From NCBI GenBank assembly GCA_002415855.1, contig DIAS01000098.1, positions 15,573 to 62,466 of the forward strand: a stretch of 46,894 bases of DNA, written 5' to 3'. The notes under the pieces are model-generated. The model was not told the origin of the DNA, made no database searches, and saw only the letters and a program-made list of their open reading frames with translations. This DNA is from Bacteroidales bacterium UBA5072. Its GTDB lineage: Bacteria; Bacteroidota; Bacteroidia; Bacteroidales; UBA10428. Of the stretch, positions 25,408 to 32,957 are shown one piece after another (position 1 is the first letter of the stretch; each line of letters opens with the position of its first letter). The position numbers and the translations under genes were made by a program.

Positions 25408-25581
25408 TTACTGAACTGCAGCAGCGGAATCAACAACAGCGGCAGCTGTGTCAGCAGCAGGAGCAACTTCTTCAACAGGAGTAGTTTCTTCAACTGCGGG
25501 TTCAGTTTTTGATTTGCAGGAACTGAGTGCAACAACACCGAAAAATGCGAAAGCAACAAACAAATAAGCTATTTTTTTCAT
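25408..25581 (-). CDS. 57-residue Ala/Glu-rich lipoprotein
   Basis: Reading the minus strand from the ATG at 25579-25581 gives a 57-residue protein: a signal peptide (MKKIAYLFVAFAFFGVV), a lipobox ALSSC with Cys22, and a low-complexity tail built from Pro, Ala, Val, Glu and Thr with three VEE/AVE-like segments, ending AAAVQ. A longer frame on the same strand covers part of this DNA but gives an implausible Leu-rich peptide. Such tiny lipoproteins with Ala/Glu tails are common in Bacteroidota, function unknown. A consensus promoter precedes it and a terminator follows, so it is a free-standing transcription unit. Confidence 0.82.
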   Translation of the reverse strand: MKKIAYLFVAFAFFGVVALSSCKSKTEPAVEETTPVEEVAPAADTAAAVVDSAAAVQ

Positions 25582-25623
25582 TTTTTTAATTATTTGATGT
25601 GAATGTTAAATGATAAATCGCCA

Positions 25624-25653
25624 CAAAAATAGTAAATAAATTAAATCCACAAC
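25624..25653 (-). promoter_or_regulatory. promoter of the small lipoprotein gene
   Basis: On the minus strand TATTTTTG (25631 to 25624) is an exact TAnnTTTG, with GTTG (25653 to 25650) 18 bp upstream as a one-mismatch -33 box. The leader would be about 37 bases. Confidence 0.5.
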
Positions 25654-25841
25654 TTAATTTTTTCATTAATTTGAATAATAGAGCTTTAAAAATTCATATC
25701 CATCCACCAAGTTTTCAACCCCATGACCGTCTATATTTAATAAGTAAAAGTAAATTAATTGGTTACAAGGATATAGTTGTTCATAATCCTGTTAATAATT
25801 TTTGTTTGTTCCTGAACATGGAAATTTATACCTATGCCAGT

Positions 25842-27866
25842 ATGCTAAATTATGATATTCGCACGGGGATTTTCTGTTTTAAATATTGGAGCCGCAAGAA
25901 ATTCGCGGTTTTGGTCAGTCTTCGCAAGGTAATTAAAATTGGTGTACTTTGCCTGTCTTACTCCCTGGTAAATATACTGTCGCTGATGGCACAGGCTGAT
26001 TCTTCAGCAGCGATGCTTAAATCACATGAAATAGAACAGGTCGAGGTAACCGGCCGGCGCAGCCAGACTGTATTCTCCGAAATATCCAGGGTGGTTACGG
26101 TGATCGGCAGGGAGGACATTGAGAAAGCGGGAATACAGAATATTCTTGACTTGCTGGAATATGTCTCCAATATCGATATCCGGCAACGAGGGAATTTAGG
26201 TGTACAGGCAGATGCAAGTATACGTGGCGGTGGCTTCGACCATGTAATGGTGCTGGTTAATGGGATCAACCTGAGTGATCCGCAAACAGGGCATTTGAGT
26301 CTCGACCTTCCCATTGACCATGAAGCTATTGAGCGGATTGAGATTCTGGAAGGTCCCGGGGCAAGGGTTCTGGGACCAGGGGCCTTTACAGGCGCCTTAA
26401 ACATAATCACACGGCGTGGCGATATAAAAAGCTTATCTTTCACACAGGCATTCGGAAACTACGGTTATCTGAGAACCCAACTGAATACTGGCTTCAAAAC
26501 CGGTACACTGCAGAATTTCTTGTCGGGTAGCCTGTCCTCTTCGAAGGGCTTTGCTCCCAATACGGACCATCACCTGCAGAATCTTTATTATCGCGGTACT
26601 TTTGAAAAGGAGGTGACTTCCGTTGACTTCCAGGCAGGTTATCAGCACAAGAATTTTGGCGCTTCAGGTTTTTACTCGCCCAGGTTCCCAAACCAATATG
26701 AAGAAGCGGATGTATGGCTGGCGAGCCTTAAACTGTCAGCCGGCACCCGGATTAAGGTCACTCCTGCCGCATACTGGCGTCGCAGAAAAGACCATTTCCT
26801 GCTGGACCGTGATCACCCGCACTTCTATGAGAATTTTCATCTGACGGATGTATACGGAAGTCTTCTGACGGTTTCATTCAATTACCGGAAGATTAACTTT
26901 GCTCTTGGGTCAGACCTGAGGTCGGAGAACATTCTTAGTAATAACATCGGGTATGATTACCCCGATCCTGTTCCCGTTAAAGGAGAGGATAGCGCTTTTT
27001 ATACAAAGCGATATGGACGTTCCAACCTGGCGTTTTTTCAGGAAACCAATCTGAACCTCGGCAAGCTGAGACTTACCGGGGGAGTGTTGTTGAACTGGAA
27101 TACAGCTTACCCACAAAAACCTGCCTTGTTCCCTGGCATTGATCTTAGCTACCTGGTTTTTAGAAACACTTATATGTATGCAAGTTTCAACCGTGCCCTG
27201 CACCTGCCCACGTTTACCGACCTGTTTTACAAAGACCCGACAAATCAGGGCAATATTGAACTTGATCCCAACCGCATGTTTTCGGGTGAAGCAGGAGTCA
27301 AGTATGGAGGAAGCAACGTAACCACCCATATCAGCGGATATTTTCAGACAGGGCAGGACATGATCGACTGGGTTTGGTCGTATGCCGCTAACCGGTATGC
27401 CCCGGTTAACCTTGACAAATACCGGGCCTGGGGTCTATCGGCCGTTTTCATGGCAGATTTTGAAGAATATCTTATGGTCAGAAAGTGGATTAATTACGTC
27501 TCGGTAAGCTATTTTCTGCTGAATACCAACAAATCAATTCCTGACAGCGTCTCCAAGTATTATGGTCTCCGGCATAAATTATCCGTATCTACAAGGCATA
27601 GCCTGGCCAAAGATCTGGTTCTATCATGGAATTTCAGTTATCAGGATCGATATGGTGCAGTAGTAGGCTATAGCCAAACAGAGAACAGCTATTACACAGA
27701 GCCATATAAGCCTGTATGGATCATTGATGGGGCTGTTCGCTGGAAAGTCAGGTTTCTGGAAATATTTGCAGAAATCTCGAATCTGCTTAATACCCGGTAC
27801 ATTGATGCCGGATCTGCTATTCAACCTGGCAGATGGCTGAAAACCGGGCTAACTGTGAATCTGTAA
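25842..27866 (+). CDS. BtuB-like TonB-dependent outer membrane receptor
   Basis: A TonB-dependent receptor of about 674 residues without the SusC N-terminal domain. A hydrophobic signal segment (GVLCLSYSLVNILSLMAQ) precedes the TonB-box-like IEQVEVTGRR. Then comes a plug domain with SIRGGGFDHVMVLVNGINL and IEILEGPGARVLGPGAFTGALNIITR, and a barrel ending in RWLKTGLTVNL. The plug is closest in style to vitamin B12/catecholate receptors. No cobalamin riboswitch or corrinoid genes are nearby, so the ligand is open. The start is uncertain: the frame is open to a TTG at 25671, with ATGs at 25818 and 25842. I chose 25842, which still leaves a long n-region before the signal core. Confidence 0.85.
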   Translation: MLNYDIRTGIFCFKYWSRKKFAVLVSLRKVIKIGVLCLSYSLVNILSLMAQADSSAAMLKSHEIEQVEVTGRRSQTVFSEISRVVTVIGREDIEKAGIQNILDLLEYVSNIDIRQRGNLGVQADASIRGGGFDHVMVLVNGINLSDPQTGHLSLDLPIDHEAIERIEILEGPGARVLGPGAFTGALNIITRRGDIKSLSFTQAFGNYGYLRTQLNTGFKTGTLQNFLSGSLSSSKGFAPNTDHHLQNLYYRGTFEKEVTSVDFQAGYQHKNFGASGFYSPRFPNQYEEADVWLASLKLSAGTRIKVTPAAYWRRRKDHFLLDRDHPHFYENFHLTDVYGSLLTVSFNYRKINFALGSDLRSENILSNNIGYDYPDPVPVKGEDSAFYTKRYGRSNLAFFQETNLNLGKLRLTGGVLLNWNTAYPQKPALFPGIDLSYLVFRNTYMYASFNRALHLPTFTDLFYKDPTNQGNIELDPNRMFSGEAGVKYGGSNVTTHISGYFQTGQDMIDWVWSYAANRYAPVNLDKYRAWGLSAVFMADFEEYLMVRKWINYVSVSYFLLNTNKSIPDSVSKYYGLRHKLSVSTRHSLAKDLVLSWNFSYQDRYGAVVGYSQTENSYYTEPYKPVWIIDGAVRWKVRFLEIFAEISNLLNTRYIDAGSAIQPGRWLKTGLTVNL

Positions 27867-27876
27867 AGGGTTGAAT

Positions 27877-28143
27877 TCAGGCTTCTTCTTTAACTGCTTT
27901 TTTCGTTGAGTGTGCTTTGATTACCCTCAGATTTCTGCCGGATACTTCCTTGCCATCAAGGGCATTAATGGCTTCCATGGCTTCCTTCTTGTCCGGCATT
28001 TCAATGAAACAATAGCCCTTTGATTTTCCGGTACGCTTGTCCCGGATGAGCTTAATGGACTCGACATTTCCCATAACCTCGAAGATGCTTTTGATTTCAT
28101 CTTCAGTTAACGTGTAACTGATGTTACCTACATAAATTGTCAT
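27877..28143 (-). CDS. RRM-domain RNA-binding protein
   Basis: An 88-residue single RNA-recognition-motif protein: RNP2 IYVGNI at residues 3-8 and RNP1 KGYCFIEM at 42-49, followed by a basic tail (SGRNLRVIKAHSTKKAVKEE). It probably binds single-stranded RNA, as do the small RbpA-like proteins common in Bacteroidota and cyanobacteria; in Bacteroidota, related RRM proteins act on many mRNAs. It converges on the TonB receptor gene with only 10 bp between the stops. Long A-runs upstream on the plus strand (T-rich for this gene) make its promoter hard to place. Confidence 0.93.
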   Translation of the reverse strand: MTIYVGNISYTLTEDEIKSIFEVMGNVESIKLIRDKRTGKSKGYCFIEMPDKKEAMEAINALDGKEVSGRNLRVIKAHSTKKAVKEEA

Positions 28144-28250
28144 ATGATAAATTGGATTAAGGTAAATCTGTATACAAGTTACAAAAAAAAAATATGAAAA
28201 AAAATAATTGACTATTTATTGATAATGAATCTGGTACCGAACAGGTCCGT

Positions 28251-28832
28251 TTAAACATCCTCCCAGTTCTCACCCCGTTTTATCCGGCTGATTTGCATCT
28301 CTGATACCTTAAAGGTCCTTGCCAGCACAGCTCCGGAAACGCCCATGTTCAACTGATGCTTGATAATGCGTACATCGGCGATGGTAAGTTTTGTATAATG
28401 ACGGGGGTCAGGGGCCTGGTAACTGGCACCCAGAAAGTCCTTCCATCCGTTCCACTCATCATAGAAATACTCGGGTCTTGAAGGCAGATTACCAGGACGT
28501 TCCTTCCAGTGAATATAATCCTTGGAATTCATAATCCCGGCCTCCCGTGCAACACGTGAAGCATCGCGGTAATTGAGATAATATTTCGATCGCTTTTGCT
28601 CAGGGTATCCCAGAAAATCACGCCAACCCTTCCAGCTTCCCTTTCGGATAAAGTACTCATCAGGAATTCGGGGAAATTTGCGTGGAAGCGGCTTTTTACT
28701 GCGTTTATAAGCGTCGAACTTTCTGGCGGAAGTTACACCCACTGGTACTAATTTCTCGATGGTGTACTTACGAGCGAGGCTATACGACCATTTCAGCACA
28801 TTATCCCAATCGCCGAAATCAATCTTCTTCAT
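28251..28832 (-). CDS. protein with two phage-integrase-type repeats and a C-terminal helix-turn-helix
   Basis: A 193-residue basic protein I cannot name. Residues about 20-75 and 85-135 are two copies of one module, each ending in W-x-GW-x-DFLG (SWKGWRDFLG at 66-75, EWNGWKDFLG at 126-135). Each is preceded by a Pro-containing loop (LP...P..P at 49-57; NLPSRP at 115-120), and the second copy has A..A...GI.NS.DY..W before it. This matches the phage-integrase repeat unit found beside tyrosine recombinase domains, but no catalytic domain is present. Residues 150-190 look like a sequence-specific helix-turn-helix (GVSGAVLARTFKVSEMQISRIKRG). It may bind DNA. It lies 61 bp after the unknown 318-residue gene on the same strand. 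Confidence 0.7.
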   Translation of the reverse strand: MKKIDFGDWDNVLKWSYSLARKYTIEKLVPVGVTSARKFDAYKRSKKPLPRKFPRIPDEYFIRKGSWKGWRDFLGYPEQKRSKYYLNYRDASRVAREAGIMNSKDYIHWKERPGNLPSRPEYFYDEWNGWKDFLGASYQAPDPRHYTKLTIADVRIIKHQLNMGVSGAVLARTFKVSEMQISRIKRGENWEDV

Positions 28833-28893
28833 AGCGGGAAATGGTTCTTACTAGGCTAATTTACTAAATAAATTCCAATAAGTAATGCGGAAA

Positions 28894-29850
28894 TCAGTCA
28901 ATATCAGCTTCGTCGTTAAGAAAGGTAACTTTCACAATAACAGGATTTGCAGCAGGTAAACCATGACCAGCATCAGTTTTTCGCTCACCGGCGACTATTT
29001 CCCAGAGCTTAATATCGGGGTATCTCACTGATAACAACAGGGACATCATGGAGAAGGTCTTGGGACCTTGCGGCAGGATTAGTACTTCGGAGGTGATCCT
29101 TTCATCAAGGCAGTGAGAGGTCAGAATGGCATTAATGTCCTTCGGCCGGTTGGCATCGTAAGGGATGATACTTTTATTGTCAAGCCGGTCAAGCAAGGTT
29201 TTGTTATTTTCCAGGACTAGACGGGTATAATCGGGATCATGTGCACACTGGGGGATAAAGGCAAGCAAATGCTGTGGCCGCACTTTGTTCACTGCTTCTA
29301 TGATAAACGCAGGATTATTATCCAGTGAGGCAATCATGGAAACAGGCTTTTTGTCTTTTAGGTTATCCCGGTTATACAACATCGGTCCTATGTAATCGAT
29401 CGATTTCTTTTCAGGATTACGTTCGAATAATTTGGGCGTATATGATAGGAACAGGTTGATTTTCCGGGCCCTGAAATTATTCCTGGAGATACTGTCAATG
29501 ATCAGCGCATACCACTTTTTCGGCATACAGGAGTAATCGATGAGCAAATTCAACTGATCGGAATTTATATCACAGATTTCCGAAACAAGATCTTCAATGG
29601 CTTTCGATTCATTTACCGCAGTATAATAGTTTTTAAATCCCTGCTGTTTGAAGATTTCCAGGTGTTTGCACCGGTTATTCAGTTGATCTGGTTCATCAAT
29701 GGTAAGCAAATATTTCCTGGGTATCATGCTATCGATCTTTTCGGCTAGATAGTAACACCTGGGTTGGTACCCACAGGCCGCTATGAAGCAATCGAACCGT
29801 TCACGCGGAAGGTCGTTAAATATAATTTCTTGCAGGTGTATCAGTTCCAT
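28894..29850 (-). CDS. unrecognised 318-residue protein, possibly a two-part Rossmann-like sensor
   Basis: I do not recognise this gene. It has no signal peptide or membrane helix. Features that look conserved by their composition are ACGYQPR at 25-31 after a short hydrophobic strand, LLIDYSCMPKKWYA at 102-115, and LPQGPKTFSMMSLLLS at 259-274, followed by a DIKLWEI strand. The last resembles the Gly-Pro-Lys loop and helix of CARF-type nucleotide-sensing Rossmann folds. That is only a resemblance seen by eye. On the same strand, the PAS-cyclase gene lies 133 bp upstream and the repeat/HTH gene 61 bp downstream. A signalling or host-defence role is conceivable, not shown. Confidence 0.6.
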   Translation of the reverse strand: MELIHLQEIIFNDLPRERFDCFIAACGYQPRCYYLAEKIDSMIPRKYLLTIDEPDQLNNRCKHLEIFKQQGFKNYYTAVNESKAIEDLVSEICDINSDQLNLLIDYSCMPKKWYALIIDSISRNNFRARKINLFLSYTPKLFERNPEKKSIDYIGPMLYNRDNLKDKKPVSMIASLDNNPAFIIEAVNKVRPQHLLAFIPQCAHDPDYTRLVLENNKTLLDRLDNKSIIPYDANRPKDINAILTSHCLDERITSEVLILPQGPKTFSMMSLLLSVRYPDIKLWEIVAGERKTDAGHGLPAANPVIVKVTFLNDEADID

Positions 29851-29983
29851 TCGGGTATTTTTGCAGGCATGGGTAAAACTACTTCATGACTGTCATAGGT
29901 TACGTGCAAAACTCCCAAGCGTTGTAAAACTTTTATGAACTTCTAAATTCCAAATATGAAAGCTGGCTTTTTGAGTTTAAAGC

Positions 29984-31396
29984 CTAGAGTTTATTGACCA
30001 GGTTGATCATTAATTCATTTGGCAGGATACCCAGGTTGTCCAGGGAATATTCAGATTTGATCCTGTTTACAAAGTACATGTCTATTTTACCCATATTCTT
30101 GGTTTCTATCTTTCCCCGGTTATTACACTCAAAGAAGTCCTTGATGTATTCGTATGTACTTCCTGAAATGTTCACCATACCTACATGGCCGCTTTGTTCC
30201 ATCCGACTTGCTATATTTACCGTATCGCCCCAGATATCATACGCAAAACGTTTCCTCCCCACTACACCTGCGACTACCGGGCCGGTATGTATTCCCAACC
30301 TGAGTTCCCAGACTGGTAAATTGTTCAGAACCTTTGAGTCGTTCAGCGTGTTCATGTAATTTTGAATTTCCAGGCCGGCTAAAACGGTATCGATGGGATT
30401 ACTCTTGTTGCTCAATGGCAGTCCTCCGGCACACATGTAAGCGTCTCCGATGGTTTTGATCTTTTCGATATAGTGTTTTCCGGTAATTTCATCGAAGGTG
30501 GCAAAATATGAATCCAGGATACTGACAAGATCTTTCGGGTCAAGGGATTTACTAATCCTCGAAAAGCCCTTGAAATCGGCAAAAAGTACACTCACCAGTT
30601 TATATTGACGGGTACCGGCCCTTCCTTTTGATTTTAACTGCCGGGCGACCTCAAAAGGCAGAATATTCAGCAATAGCTTTTCTGACTTTTCCTGCTCCAG
30701 TTCAATTGTCTGTTTTGCCAGGTTGATCTCCTGTTTTTGTTCTTCCAGTAATGCATTGACGTGTTCCAGGTTTCGGGTAATCTCCTTCATTTTCCTGTTC
30801 TGCGCATGCAGTTCTTCCTCCTTGATTTTAAATGAAGTGATGTCTATTTCTACTGCGATAAGTTCCTCAATCAAACCAGCGGCGCTGACAAGGGGATTGA
30901 TGAAAACATGGAGCCAGCGCGTCTCACCTTTTTTTGATTTTACCTGGCATATGCTATCAGATGCCTGAACCTCCTTGAGGCATTTGTTGAACAAAGTAGC
31001 TATCTCCGAGGAAGGATCAAGGCTGAAAATAGTATTGCCGTAAGATTCCCGGTAAGTTTCAAGCCGGAATCCATGCAGGCGCTCAAATCCATCGTTCGCC
31101 CAATCAAGTTCTCCGTTCGGCTTGATAAGTATAAATGCAAAAGGATTGTTGCCGGCACTTGTCATTAATTTAACCAGGGCATCATTGATCTCCTTTGATC
31201 TTTGAACCCGTTTATCGATATCACTGTCAAGGGTGAGTAATTCAAGCGCTTTTTCAATTCTGGAGGATAAATCTTTGACGGACTGGGGTTGGGTATTGTA
31301 TTCAATTACCCCGGCATTTTCAGCGGTGGACTGCAGTTTGCCGATCAATTCCTGATTGGCCTGACTGTCATCGATTACAACAATTTTATATCCCAT
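29984..31396 (-). CDS. PAS-domain class III adenylate cyclase
   Basis: A 470-residue soluble protein. It starts like a receiver domain (MGYKIVVIDDS) but lacks the phosphoacceptor strand. A PAS domain follows (about 75-190, ending ELIAVEIDITSFK), then a long coiled coil (about 190-240), a short N-terminal cyclase helix (EKLLLNILP), and the catalytic domain. Metal-binding Asp274 (LFADFKGF) and Asp318 (GDAYM) are present. Lys314 and Asp387 are the adenine-selecting residues, and Asn394 and Arg398 the transition-state pair. So it should make cAMP rather than cGMP. The start is the ATG at 31396; an in-frame GTG lies two codons upstream. Nothing nearby is a known cAMP-binding effector, though the unknown gene downstream is a candidate partner. 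Confidence 0.9.
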   Translation of the reverse strand: MGYKIVVIDDSQANQELIGKLQSTAENAGVIEYNTQPQSVKDLSSRIEKALELLTLDSDIDKRVQRSKEINDALVKLMTSAGNNPFAFILIKPNGELDWANDGFERLHGFRLETYRESYGNTIFSLDPSSEIATLFNKCLKEVQASDSICQVKSKKGETRWLHVFINPLVSAAGLIEELIAVEIDITSFKIKEEELHAQNRKMKEITRNLEHVNALLEEQKQEINLAKQTIELEQEKSEKLLLNILPFEVARQLKSKGRAGTRQYKLVSVLFADFKGFSRISKSLDPKDLVSILDSYFATFDEITGKHYIEKIKTIGDAYMCAGGLPLSNKSNPIDTVLAGLEIQNYMNTLNDSKVLNNLPVWELRLGIHTGPVVAGVVGRKRFAYDIWGDTVNIASRMEQSGHVGMVNISGSTYEYIKDFFECNNRGKIETKNMGKIDMYFVNRIKSEYSLDNLGILPNELMINLVNKL

Positions 31397-31464
31397 TGGC
31401 ACGATGGCAATAACCTTCCTGACGCATACATTGTTTCTTTAACGTTAAAATAAGGAGAAGGTTA

Positions 31465-31507
31465 TAAAAAAAACACCCTTCAAGTGTCCTGTAAACTTGA
31501 AGGGTGT
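31465..31507 (-). terminator. Rho-independent terminator of the ornithine aminotransferase gene
   Basis: A perfect 13-bp stem (31473-31485 with 31495-31507) and a 9-base loop are followed on the minus strand by about eight T. It begins 7 bp after the stop at 31515 and separates this gene from the cyclase gene downstream. Confidence 0.92.
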
Positions 31508-31514
31508 CTGTTGT

Positions 31515-32741
31515 TTAATTGAACTCGTTAAGCGTGTCTTTGATAATATCGACTGCCTCCATGAGCTGATCCTCCGTAATCACCAGAGGTGGTGCAAAAC
31601 GAATGATATGATCATGTGTCGGTTTTGCAAGTAATCCATTGTTTTTCAAAGCCAGGCAAACATCCCAGGCCGTTTTACCATTTTTGGGTTTGATCACCAC
31701 TGCATTCAGCAGACCTTTTCCACGAACCATATCCACCATTTCATGGTCTCTTTCGAAAGTTTTCAACTCTTCGCGGAAGATTGCCCCAAGCTTTTCGGCA
31801 TTCTGTGCAAGCTTTTCCTCGACAAGCACTTTCAGTGATGCCACGGCGATTTTAGCAGCAAGCGGATTTCCGCCAAAAGTAGAGCCATGTTCACCCGGCT
31901 TGATGGTCAGCATGATCTCGTTATCCGCCAGTACGGCAGAAATAGGGAATACACCACCTGATAAAGCTTTGCCCAGGATGAGGATATCCGGATGTACATT
32001 CTCATGATCGCAGGCCAGCATTTTACCGGTCCGGGCTAATCCGGTCTGTACCTCATCGGCAATGAAAAGCACGTTCTTTTTTTTGCATAATTCCCAGGCA
32101 CCTTTCAGGTAGCCTTCATCAGGTACAAATACACCTGCCTCGCCCTGAATGGGCTCAACAAGGAAGCCGGCAACATTGGGGTCTTCCAGCGCTTTTTCAA
32201 GTGCCTTTAAATTATTGTAGGGTACCACGATAAATCCAGGTGTATACGGTCCAAATCCTTTGTATGATGATGGATCAGTGGACATGGAAATAACGGTTAT
32301 TGTCCTTCCATGAAAATTATCCTCGCAAACGATGATTTTCGCCTCATTTTCAGGAATACCTTTTTTATCATACGCCCATTTTCTGCAAAGTTTAAGAGCA
32401 CTTTCCACACCCTCAGCGCCGGAATTCATGGGAAGCAGTTTTTCATAACCCAGTAATGACGTGGTGTACTTTTCATATTTTCCAAGGCAGTCATTGTAAA
32501 AGGCCCTTGATGTCAGCGTAAGCTTTTTGGCTTGTTTACGCAAAGCCTTGATGATTTTGGGATGGCAATGTCCCTGGTTAACAGCAGAATACGCCGATAA
32601 GAAATCATAGTACTTCTTGCCCTCTACATCCCAGAGAAAAACTCCCTTCCCTTTTTTTAGCACAACCGGTAAGGGATGATAGTTGTGTGCACCAGATTCG
32701 TCTTCCAGGTTGATGTAGTCCTGGCTTGTAAGTGTTGTCAT
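31515..32741 (-). CDS. rocD: ornithine--oxo-acid aminotransferase
   Basis: A fold-type I PLP enzyme of 408 residues that converts ornithine and 2-oxoglutarate to glutamate semialdehyde and glutamate. The PLP Lys is K258 in LILGKALSGG. Asp229 (FIADEVQTG) pairs the ring nitrogen, and the phosphate-binding NSGAEGVESALKL is at 106-118. The N-terminal GAHNYHPLPVVL and SAYSAVNQGHCHP segments match RocD closely rather than acetylornithine or GABA enzymes. It is a single gene ended by a strong terminator. With the arginine decarboxylase downstream it points to active arginine/ornithine metabolism. Confidence 0.93.
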   Translation of the reverse strand: MTTLTSQDYINLEDESGAHNYHPLPVVLKKGKGVFLWDVEGKKYYDFLSAYSAVNQGHCHPKIIKALRKQAKKLTLTSRAFYNDCLGKYEKYTTSLLGYEKLLPMNSGAEGVESALKLCRKWAYDKKGIPENEAKIIVCEDNFHGRTITVISMSTDPSSYKGFGPYTPGFIVVPYNNLKALEKALEDPNVAGFLVEPIQGEAGVFVPDEGYLKGAWELCKKKNVLFIADEVQTGLARTGKMLACDHENVHPDILILGKALSGGVFPISAVLADNEIMLTIKPGEHGSTFGGNPLAAKIAVASLKVLVEEKLAQNAEKLGAIFREELKTFERDHEMVDMVRGKGLLNAVVIKPKNGKTAWDVCLALKNNGLLAKPTHDHIIRFAPPLVITEDQLMEAVDIIKDTLNEFN

Positions 32742-32902
32742 GTTCTACCTCTTTTATATAATTAAAGTATATTATGAATTTTATTGCGCAATATTTGGAT
32801 TTATATTCAGAAAGACAATGATAAAGCGCAGGTTTGATTCAACAAAATTAGAATATCTGGAGATTATATGCTGTAAATAAATGAAACATTTTTTCATAAA
32901 TA

Positions 32903-32933
32903 CTTGATTTTTCCATGCAACCCATTATTTTTG
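32903..32933 (+). promoter_or_regulatory. promoter of the tyrosine phenol-lyase-like gene
   Basis: TATTTTTG at 32926-32933 is an exact TAnnTTTG. CTTG at 32903-32906, 19 bp upstream, is a one-mismatch -33 box. Transcription would begin near 32939 and start codon 32958 follows at about 19 bases. It rules out the open frame from 32904 as the true start. Confidence 0.6.
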
Positions 32934-32957
32934 AAAGAAAAACTAACAACTACTAAT

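Noticed and set aside
25371..25559. 62-residue Leu-rich open frame on the minus strand
   Set aside because: It is another frame over the small lipoprotein gene, which has a signal peptide, lipobox, promoter and terminator.
25600..25840. possible cobalamin riboswitch before the BtuB-like receptor
   Set aside because: I looked for the conserved B12-box pattern and saw none; the region is AT-rich and divergent from the small lipoprotein.
28894..31396. Pycsar-type anti-phage system
   Set aside because: The cyclase is a PAS-coupled adenylate cyclase by its residues, and the neighbour has no membrane or TIR effector as known Pycsar effectors do. Kept only as a general signalling hypothesis.
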